From Micromonospora sp. WMMD1102 (GTDB taxonomy: Bacteria; Actinomycetota; Actinomycetes; Mycobacteriales; Micromonosporaceae), in assembly GCF_029626265.1 (NCBI RefSeq), contig NZ_JARUBN010000001.1:7009001-7073000 (forward strand): 64,000 bases of DNA, read 5' to 3'. A program made the translations under genes and the position numbers. Of this stretch, positions 25,748 through 32,850 are shown piece after piece; the first letter of the stretch is position 1, and every line of letters begins with the position of its first letter. The notes beneath the pieces are model-generated. The model was given only the letters and a program-made list of their open reading frames with translations. It ran no database searches and had not been told where the DNA came from.

Positions 25748-28206
25748 CAGGGGCGCCGTTCGAGTTCGAAGGCACCCGCCGCGCCGGCCGCGCCGCCGCG
25801 CCTCCCGGTGCCGGCCCGGGCCGACCGCTCCGGCGCCTCGGCCGCCTCGGTGGGTGCCGGCACCTCCGTCCGGGCCCGCGAATCCGCAGCGTCCCGTGGA
25901 TCTGGCTGTGCTGCCTGGGCCGGCTGCGCGGCCTGCGCCGCCTGTGCTGCCGCCTGGCGCTCGGCTTCGGATAACTCCGGTCGGGTCGAGGTGTCCGGCG
26001 GGTCGGCCGGCTCGGGCCGGCCGTCCGGGTCCGGGTCGGCCAGCATCCCGGCGACCCGCTCGACCACCGTCGCCGCGAGTTCGTCGACCGGTCGGGAGGC
26101 GTCCAGCACCAGGTAGCGCTTGGGGTCGGCGGCGGCCAGGTCGAGGAAGGCGTACCGGACCCGGTCGTGGAAGTCGAGCGACTCGGTCTCCACCACGTCC
26201 TTCTCACCACCCCGGGCGGTCACCCGACCGAGGCCGGTCCGGGGCTCGATGTCGAGCAGCACCACCAGGTCGGGCTTGAGACCGCCGGTGGCCCAGGAGG
26301 AGAGCCAGGAGATCTCCTCGACCGGCAGGGTCCGGCCGGCGCCCTGGTAGGCCAGCGACGAGTCGACGTACCGGTCGCTGATCACCACCGCGCCCCGGGC
26401 CAGCGCCGGGCGGACCACCGTGGCGACGTGGTGCGCCCGGTCGGCGGCGTAGAGCAGTGCCTCCGCCCGGGGGGCGATGGTGTCCGGGCCGCTGGTCCGG
26501 CCGAGCACCAGGCCGCGGATCTGCTCCCCGACCCCGGTCGCGCCCGGCTCCCGGGTCACCACCACCTCGTGCCGCTGCCGGCGCAACTCCTCGGCCAGCC
26601 GGTTCACCTGGGTCGACTTGCCCGCGCCCTCACCACCCTCGAAGACCACGAAGGCACCGGTCGCGGCGAACGGCTCGGCCGGGAAGAGCGGACGGCCCCG
26701 GACCGAGCCCCAGAGATCGGGCAGCACCGGTACGCCCGGCTTGTCGTCCATCTGGCGGAACGCCTTGATCCCGGTGTAGATGCCGACCAGCCCGGCGGCC
26801 AGCAGCAACAGGCGGGTCGAGGAGACCGAGATGCCGAGGTCTGCGATGTTCAGCTGCCAGGAGCCGCCGACGCCGACCAGCAGGCTGCTGACCGAGATCG
26901 CCAGGATCAGCACCAGCCTGGTCCCGGTCTGCACCACCGCGAAGACCCGGCCGCGCATATCGTCGGCGATCTCGCCGCCGAGCAGGGTGATGCCGGCCAG
27001 GAAGGCCATCCCGGCACCCGCGCCGACGAGTACCGCGCCGAGGATCGCCATGGAGAGGTGGATGGAGCCGGCCAGCATCAGCACCGAGGCGCTGGCCAGC
27101 ACGATGCTCACCCCGAACCAGCGGCGCCGGGACATCTCCCGGACGATCATCGGCCCCAGCCCGATGCCGAGCGACAGGCCGAGGAAGATCGCGCCGAAGA
27201 GCAGGTAGAAGGCGGCGTCACCGGCGGCCAGCGACTTGGTGAAGAAGTTCGCCGTACCGATCACCACGCCGCCACCGGCGAAGGCGCCGAAGATGCCCAG
27301 CACCAGCCCGCGGACCAGCGGGGTCTTGCCGATGAACCGCCAGCCGTCGACGAACTGGCGCAGTACGCTCTGCTCGGCCCGCCCGGCGCTGTCCCGGCGA
27401 CCGCTGCGACCGCTGATCTCCCGGATGCCGAAGAACACCACGAGCGCGGTGGCCAGCCGGCTCAGCGAGTTGAAGTAGAGCGCCAACTGGGTCGGGTCGG
27501 CCCAGCCCGGCGGCGGACCGCCGGCTGCCGTCCGGATGCTCCGGTCCAGTACGGCGATGCTGACGGCGGCGAGCACCGGGGTCAGCCCGTACGTGGTGAT
27601 CAGGGTGAGCTGGTTGGCCATCTCCAGCCGGGACCGGGGGATCAGGTTCGGGACCGCGGCCTCCTTGGCCGGGATCCAGATCAGCGTGATCGCCTCGATC
27701 AGGAAGGTGGCGACCGCCGCCCAGCCGACCACCAGGCCGCCGCCGACGTCCAGCAGGGCGGCCAGCGGGATGGAGGCGAAGAGCACGAACCGGAGCAGGT
27801 CGCAGATGACCATCGTGTAGCGCCGGTCGAACCGGTCGGCGAGCACTCCGGCGACCGGGCCGAGGACCAGGGCCGGGAGCAGGCGTACCGCGATCACGGC
27901 GCCGAACGCCAGGCCCTTGGCGGTGTCCCCGGTGACCTGGCTGGAGGCGAAGACCGAGGTGGCCAGCAGGCCGAGCCAGTCACCGAACGAGGCGGCACCG
28001 AGCACCAGCCAGAGCCGGCGGAACGGGCGGATCCGCATCACCGAGCGGAGTGCCTGGTAGCCGGTCCGGTCGACCGGGCCGCTGGCGGGGGAGGGTGTGC
28101 CAGCGCCGGACGGCGGCGGCGCTGCCGCGCGCTCCGCGCTGCTGTCGTTGTCGTCGATGGCCGTACCCCTCCACGCCCCGGCCCATGGCTGGGCTCCCCC
28201 GGTCAC
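25747..28206 (-). CDS. tmk: Bifunctional MFS transporter / thymidylate kinase
   Basis: 819 aa from GTG. Residues about 50-500 form a twelve-helix MFS domain (MFS motif GVLADRFDRRYTMVICDLL). Residues about 515-720 form a thymidylate kinase with P-loop FEGGEGAGKST, LID region EPGATGVGEQIRG and VISDRYVDSSLAYQGAG. The C-terminal tail is low-complexity Ala/Pro/Glu-rich. dTMP kinase makes dTDP for DNA synthesis. The membrane fusion is known from actinomycetes. Placing the kinase in the membrane may link nucleotide supply to replication at the cell envelope, though this is inference. Confidence 0.93.
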   Translation of the reverse strand: MTGGAQPWAGAWRGTAIDDNDSSAERAAAPPPSGAGTPSPASGPVDRTGYQALRSVMRIRPFRRLWLVLGAASFGDWLGLLATSVFASSQVTGDTAKGLAFGAVIAVRLLPALVLGPVAGVLADRFDRRYTMVICDLLRFVLFASIPLAALLDVGGGLVVGWAAVATFLIEAITLIWIPAKEAAVPNLIPRSRLEMANQLTLITTYGLTPVLAAVSIAVLDRSIRTAAGGPPPGWADPTQLALYFNSLSRLATALVVFFGIREISGRSGRRDSAGRAEQSVLRQFVDGWRFIGKTPLVRGLVLGIFGAFAGGGVVIGTANFFTKSLAAGDAAFYLLFGAIFLGLSLGIGLGPMIVREMSRRRWFGVSIVLASASVLMLAGSIHLSMAILGAVLVGAGAGMAFLAGITLLGGEIADDMRGRVFAVVQTGTRLVLILAISVSSLLVGVGGSWQLNIADLGISVSSTRLLLLAAGLVGIYTGIKAFRQMDDKPGVPVLPDLWGSVRGRPLFPAEPFAATGAFVVFEGGEGAGKSTQVNRLAEELRRQRHEVVVTREPGATGVGEQIRGLVLGRTSGPDTIAPRAEALLYAADRAHHVATVVRPALARGAVVISDRYVDSSLAYQGAGRTLPVEEISWLSSWATGGLKPDLVVLLDIEPRTGLGRVTARGGEKDVVETESLDFHDRVRYAFLDLAAADPKRYLVLDASRPVDELAATVVERVAGMLADPDPDGRPEPADPPDTSTRPELSEAERQAAAQAAQAAQPAQAAQPDPRDAADSRARTEVPAPTEAAEAPERSARAGTGRRGGAAGAAGAFELERRP

Positions 28207-28342
28207 ACACTCTAATCGCGGTACGGAGCCGTCCCGACCCCGACATTCCCCGGAACCCGAGCCTAGGGGTCGGCCGGTCCCACGCCACGCCCGGATACGC
28301 GAGACAGTTTCGCATTATCGTCCTGGGCGTTAGCGTGCTCGA

Positions 28343-29563
28343 ATGGCCACCGAACGCGACCTGCTGCGCAACCGCCTCGACGAGGCGACCGCACACCTCG
28401 AACCACCCTTCGCCGCGGTCGACCTCGACGCGTTCGACGCCAACGCCGGGGCCATGGTCGACCGCTCCGGCGGCCGGCCGCTGCGGATCGCCAGCAAGTC
28501 GCTGCGCTGCCGGGCCCTGCTCCGCCGCGCCCTGGCCGGACCCGGCTGGCACGGCGCGCTGGCGTACACCCTGGCCGAGGCGATCTGGCTGGTCCGGTCC
28601 GGCGTGACCGACGACGCGCTGGTCGGCTATCCCAGCGCCGACCGGCAGGCACTGGCGCAGCTCGCCGCCGACCCGGAACTGGCCGGTCGGGTCTGCCTGA
28701 TGGTGGACAGCCCCGCCCAGCTCGACCTGGTCGACGCGGTCGCCGCGCCGGGCAGCCGCGCCGAGATCCGGATCTGCCTCGAACTGGACGCCTCCTGGCG
28801 CCCGCTGGCCGACTCCCTCGGCGGCCGGCTGCACATCGGCGTCCGCCGCTCGCCGGTGCGCTCGGCCGGCGAGGCCGGTGCGCTGGCCGCCGCGATCGGG
28901 CAACGGCCGGGCTTCCGGCTGGTCGGGCTGATGGCGTACGAGGCGCAGATCGCCGGGCTCGGCGACGCACCGCCCCGGCAGGCGGTACGGGCCGCCACGA
29001 TCCGGCTGCTGCAACGGCGGTCGTACCGGGAACTCCTGCACCGGCGCGCGGCGGCGGTCGCGGCGGTACGCGAGCACGCCGACCTGGAGTTCGTCAACGG
29101 CGGCGGAACCGGCAGCATCGCGCTGACCGCGGCGGACCCGGCGGTAACCGAGATCACCGCCGGGTCGGGCCTGTACGGGCCGACGCTCTTCGACGCCTAC
29201 CGGAGCTGGCGGCCCCGACCGGCGGCGTTCTTCGCCCTGCCGGTGGTCCGCCGGCCCGCCCCCGGGGTGGTGACCCTGCTCGGCGGCGGGTGGGTGGCGT
29301 CCGGGCCGGCCGACCGGACCCGGCTGCCCACCCCGTGGCTGCCGCCGGGTCTGCGGTTGACCGGCACCGAGGGCGCCGGGGAGGTGCAGACCCCGGTGAC
29401 CGGTGTTCCCGCCGAGTCACTGCGGGTCGGCGACCGGGTCTGGTTCCGGCACGCCAAGGCCGGCGAGCTGGCCGAACATGTCGGAGAACTGCACCTGGTG
29501 GAGTCGGACCGGGTGGTGGACACCGTCCCGACCTACCGCGGCGAGGGACGGGCCTTCCTCTGA
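28343..29563 (+). CDS. Amino-acid deaminase/aldolase (alanine-racemase-like N-domain)
   Basis: 406 aa from ATG. The TIM-barrel PLP domain has the Schiff-base lysine in RPLRIASKSLRCRA and VCLMVDSPAQLDL, EFVNGGGTGSIALT (PLP phosphate loop). The C-terminal beta domain contains WFRHAKAGELAEHV. Family members act on D-amino acids, such as D-threonine aldolases and D-serine dehydratases. Substrate is unknown. It is divergent from tmk and upstream of a TetR gene on the other strand. Confidence 0.85.
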   Translation: MATERDLLRNRLDEATAHLEPPFAAVDLDAFDANAGAMVDRSGGRPLRIASKSLRCRALLRRALAGPGWHGALAYTLAEAIWLVRSGVTDDALVGYPSADRQALAQLAADPELAGRVCLMVDSPAQLDLVDAVAAPGSRAEIRICLELDASWRPLADSLGGRLHIGVRRSPVRSAGEAGALAAAIGQRPGFRLVGLMAYEAQIAGLGDAPPRQAVRAATIRLLQRRSYRELLHRRAAAVAAVREHADLEFVNGGGTGSIALTAADPAVTEITAGSGLYGPTLFDAYRSWRPRPAAFFALPVVRRPAPGVVTLLGGGWVASGPADRTRLPTPWLPPGLRLTGTEGAGEVQTPVTGVPAESLRVGDRVWFRHAKAGELAEHVGELHLVESDRVVDTVPTYRGEGRAFL

Positions 29564-29607
29564 CCTCTGCCCCGGCTGCCGGCCAGCCGGCCGAGCCGGG
29601 CTGCCGG

Positions 29608-30255
29608 CTAGCCGGCCGAGGAGGGGGCGGCGTCGACGTGCCGGTGCAGGTACTCGCGGATCAGCGCGGTCGCCTCGACCAGCACCTTCTCGTCGCCCTC
29701 CGGATCACGCCGGAAGGCCAGCTTGATCAGCGCGTCGGCCGCCTCCACCGCGATCTCCAGCGCGAAGCGCAGCCGGGGCGCGTCGGTGGTGCCGAACTGC
29801 TCGACGAGCACCCGGGCCAACTGCTCGGCGATCACGCCGTTGTTGTCCCGGTCCTCGTCGAGCAGGTGCACGTCGACGACGTCGCCGAAGTGCAGGGTGC
29901 GGAACCCCGGCACCCTCCGGTGCATGGTGATGTACTCGTCGATCGCGGCGTCGACCCCGTCCCACCAGTGGGTCAGGTCGCCCCGGGAGAAGCGGTCGCT
30001 GAGCCGCTCCAGGTACGCCTCCATGTTGCGCAGGGTCAGCGCCTGCACGATCGCTCGCTTGTCCGGGAAGAACTGGTACACCGACCCGATGGCCACTCCG
30101 GCGCGCTCGGCGAGCAGGGTGGTGGTCAGCCCCTCGTAGCCGACCTCGTCGACTATCTCGGCACAGGCGTCGAGCATGCGCTGGACCCGGGCGACGCTGC
30201 GGCCCTGCACCGGTACGCGGCGCAGTGGACCGGATGTGGCGGTTGACGTGGACAC
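29608..30255 (-). CDS. TetR-family regulator
   Basis: 215 aa from GTG with GGGAG upstream; a longer in-frame start is possible. The HTH is IVDEVGYEGLTTTLLAERAG with recognition helix VAIGSVYQFFPDKRAIV. The C-terminal ligand domain contains FRTLHFGDVVDVHLLDED. It is divergent from the aldonolactone oxidase gene and may control it. The inducer is unknown. Confidence 0.9.
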   Translation of the reverse strand: MSTSTATSGPLRRVPVQGRSVARVQRMLDACAEIVDEVGYEGLTTTLLAERAGVAIGSVYQFFPDKRAIVQALTLRNMEAYLERLSDRFSRGDLTHWWDGVDAAIDEYITMHRRVPGFRTLHFGDVVDVHLLDEDRDNNGVIAEQLARVLVEQFGTTDAPRLRFALEIAVEAADALIKLAFRRDPEGDEKVLVEATALIREYLHRHVDAAPSSAG

Positions 30256-30345
30256 TCGTCGCCACTCCCTTTCGACGGGGTGAAGGTTACTAGGCGTCAC
30301 GGTTTCGGAACGCTATCCGGACTAACGAGCCGAGCGGATATCGGT

Positions 30346-30379
30346 ATTTACTCGCCGTGACGATCCTGATTTACTCGCC
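30346..30379. promoter_or_regulatory. Direct repeat between TetR and oxidase genes
   Basis: ATTTACTCGCC occurs twice, at 30346-30356 and 30369-30379, with a 23-bp period. TetR operators are usually palindromes, so this may be part of a promoter instead. Confidence 0.35.
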
Positions 30380-30450
30380 CTGGCACACCTTGACGCGAAT
30401 CTAATTCGTGTTTGTGGATCGGTAACCTGGTCAGAGCCAGGGGAGGTCAG

Positions 30451-31773
30451 ATGAGCGGGCGAACCGCGCCACCCGGAGTCACCTCCTCGTGGTCCAACTG
30501 GGCCGGCAATCAGCATGCCACCGGCGACGCGCTGCGACCGTCGACCGTGGACGAGGTCGTCGCCACGGTCCGGGCGGTCCGGGCCGCCGGCCGGCGGGTC
30601 AAGCCGGTCGGCAGCGGCCACTCGTTCACCGCGATCGCCCGAGCCGAGGACCAGCGGGTCGATCTCACCGCGCTGGCCGGACCCGTCCGGGTCGATCCCG
30701 GGCGTCGGCTGATCACGGTACCCGGCGGGATCACCCTGCACGCGCTCAACGAGGCCCTCGCCGCGCACGGCCTGGCCCTGGCCAACCTCGGCGACATCGA
30801 CGCGCAGACCATCGCCGGGGCGATCTCCACCGGCACCCACGGCACCGGCGCCGGCTTCGGCTGCCTCTCCACGTTCGTCGCCGGACTGACCCTGGTGACC
30901 GGCACCGGCGAACTGCTGCAGTGCTCCGCCGACCGGCACCCGGACGTCTTCGCGGCGGCCCGGGTCGGGCTCGGCGCCCTCGGCGTGATCGTCGAGGTGA
31001 CCCTGAACTGCGTCGACGCCTTCGTGCTGCGCGCCGACGAACGCCCCGCCCCGCTCGTCGAGGTACTCGCCGGGCTCCCCGAACTGGTCACCGGGAACGA
31101 CCACTTCGAGTTCTACTGGTTCCCGTACACCGACCGGGTGCAGGTGAAGGTCAACAACCGGGTACCCGTCGACGACCAGCCGCTGCGCCGGTTCCGCAGC
31201 TGGCTGGACGACGACTTCCTGGCCAACAGCGTCTTCGCCGGAGCCTGCCGGCTCGGCCGGGCCGCCCCGGCACTGGTGCCGACCATCTCCGCCGTCTCCG
31301 CCCGGGCACTCACCGCACGCAGCTACACCGCCCGCTCCGACCGGGTCTTCTGCACTCCGCGACGGGTCCGCTTCGAGGAGATGGAGTACGCGCTGCCCCG
31401 GGCCGCCCTGCCCGAGGCGCTGGCCGGGCTGCGCCGGGTGATCGACGAGCTGCCGTTCCGGGTACTCTTCCCGGTCGAGGTCCGGTTCACCGCCCCGGAC
31501 GACATCTGGCTCTCGCACGGCCACGGGCGCGAGTCGGCGTACGTGGCGATCCACCAGTACGCCGGGATGCCGGCCGAGCCGTACTTCCGGGCCTTCGAAC
31601 GGGTCGCCGCCGGGCTGGGCGGCCGGCCGCACTGGGGCAAGCTGCACTACCGGGACGCCGGGTCGCTGCGGCCGGCGTACCCCCGGTTCGACGACTTCCT
31701 GGCGGTCCGGGACCGGCTCGACCCGGACCGGATCTTCGCGAACTCCTACACCGAGCAGGTGCTCGGCGCCTGA
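30451..31773 (+). CDS. FAD-linked aldonolactone/alditol oxidase
   Basis: 440 aa from ATG preceded by GGGGAGG. The FAD-binding PCMH domain has VKPVGSGHSFTAIA, with His at a position that covalently holds FAD in alditol and sugar-lactone oxidases, and AQTIAGAISTGTHGTGA. The C-terminal ALO domain contains VRFTAPDDIWLS and GKLHYRDAGSL. Such enzymes oxidise lactones or polyols, making H2O2. It stands next to a divergent TetR gene. Confidence 0.92.
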   Translation: MSGRTAPPGVTSSWSNWAGNQHATGDALRPSTVDEVVATVRAVRAAGRRVKPVGSGHSFTAIARAEDQRVDLTALAGPVRVDPGRRLITVPGGITLHALNEALAAHGLALANLGDIDAQTIAGAISTGTHGTGAGFGCLSTFVAGLTLVTGTGELLQCSADRHPDVFAAARVGLGALGVIVEVTLNCVDAFVLRADERPAPLVEVLAGLPELVTGNDHFEFYWFPYTDRVQVKVNNRVPVDDQPLRRFRSWLDDDFLANSVFAGACRLGRAAPALVPTISAVSARALTARSYTARSDRVFCTPRRVRFEEMEYALPRAALPEALAGLRRVIDELPFRVLFPVEVRFTAPDDIWLSHGHGRESAYVAIHQYAGMPAEPYFRAFERVAAGLGGRPHWGKLHYRDAGSLRPAYPRFDDFLAVRDRLDPDRIFANSYTEQVLGA

Positions 31774-31823
31774 GGTCCGTCCAGGCCCCGGCGGGCGGAA
31801 TTCGTTCGAGCCGGCCGGTGGCA

Positions 31824-32765
31824 ATGCCGTATACAGGCCCGGTGAACAGCAGCAGCCTGCCCCGGATGCGGCCGTACACCGACGGCGACCTGCCCCGGCT
31901 CGTGGAGACCTTCGCCGGCTGGATCGCCGAGGCCGGCAGCTGCGGGTACGACCACGTCGGCGAGGTGCCGCACCGGATCTACGAGAACCTGCGCGGGAAA
32001 CCGATCGCGGAGCTTGTCCAGCTCTGGGAGCTCGGGGACGAGATCGTCGGGCTGGCGGTCAACCTGCGCTTCGGCGCCGCCTTCGACGTCTTCTGCGCAC
32101 CCGCGCTGCGCGGCGGCGGGGCCGAGCTGGCGATGCTGCGTACGGCGTACCAGACCACCGCCCGGACGATGACCGCCGACCGGACCGCCGAGCCGTACGT
32201 GCTCACCGACGTCTTCGACTGCGACAGCACCCGGATCCAGCTGCTCAACGGGCTCGGCTTCACCAGGTTCCGCACCTGGGACGACGTGACCGTCCGGGAC
32301 CTCACCGACCCGGTCGCCGAGCCGGCCCCGCCGGACGGCTTCGTACTGCGTACCGCCCGGCCGGGCGACGCCGACCAGCTCGCGGCGGCCCGCAACTCGG
32401 CCTTCGAGGCGGACTGGACCGGGCAGCTCTACCGGTCGGCGGTGATGACCCGACCCGGTTACGCCGCCGAGTGGGAGATCGTCGCCGAGGCGCCGGACGG
32501 CCGGATAGCCGCCTTCGCCGTCTGCTGGCTGGACGGGCGCAACCGGGTCGGGCACTTCGAGCCGGTCGGCACGCATCGGGACTTCCACCGGCGCGGGCTG
32601 GCCCGAGCGGTGATGCTGGCCGGGATGCACCGGATGCGGGCGGCCGGGATGGCGACGGCGACCGTAAACCACAACGCCGACAACCTGCCGGCCGCCAGGC
32701 TCTACACCTCGCTCGGCTTCCGCCGCGAACACCAGACGTACGGCTTCCGCCGCCCCCGCCCCTGA
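31824..32765 (+). CDS. GNAT acetyltransferase with two GNAT domains
   Basis: About 313 aa. Start is uncertain (ATG 31824, GTG 31842 or ATG 31866, the last giving MRPYTDGDLPRLV). The first GNAT-like half (about 1-150) ends in QLLNGLGFTRFRTWDDV. The second has VGTHRDFHRRGLARAVMLAG, the acetyl-CoA pyrophosphate loop, and DNLPAARLYTSLGF. The C-terminal half looks catalytic, and the N-terminal half degenerate. Acceptor substrate unknown. It converges with topA. Confidence 0.88.
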   Translation: MPYTGPVNSSSLPRMRPYTDGDLPRLVETFAGWIAEAGSCGYDHVGEVPHRIYENLRGKPIAELVQLWELGDEIVGLAVNLRFGAAFDVFCAPALRGGGAELAMLRTAYQTTARTMTADRTAEPYVLTDVFDCDSTRIQLLNGLGFTRFRTWDDVTVRDLTDPVAEPAPPDGFVLRTARPGDADQLAAARNSAFEADWTGQLYRSAVMTRPGYAAEWEIVAEAPDGRIAAFAVCWLDGRNRVGHFEPVGTHRDFHRRGLARAVMLAGMHRMRAAGMATATVNHNADNLPAARLYTSLGFRREHQTYGFRRPRP

Positions 32766-32776
32766 ACCCAGAGCAA

Positions 32777-32825
32777 GATTCTTGTTGCCTGGTGGTCCGC
32801 CCGAGACCACAGCTCAACAAGAATC
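32777..32825. terminator. Bidirectional nested hairpin between GNAT gene and topA
   Basis: GATTCTTGTTG pairs with CAACAAGAATC, and inside lies GTGGTC with GACCAC. The symmetrical element is between two convergent genes and probably terminates both. It is unusually AT-rich for this region. Confidence 0.7.
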
Positions 32826-32850
32826 ATGGCGCCCGGGGTGGGGTGGGGGG

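Noticed and set aside
26167..28215. 682-aa rightward open frame
   Set aside because: Antisense to the MFS-tmk fusion; rich in His/Asp/Gln without a motif.
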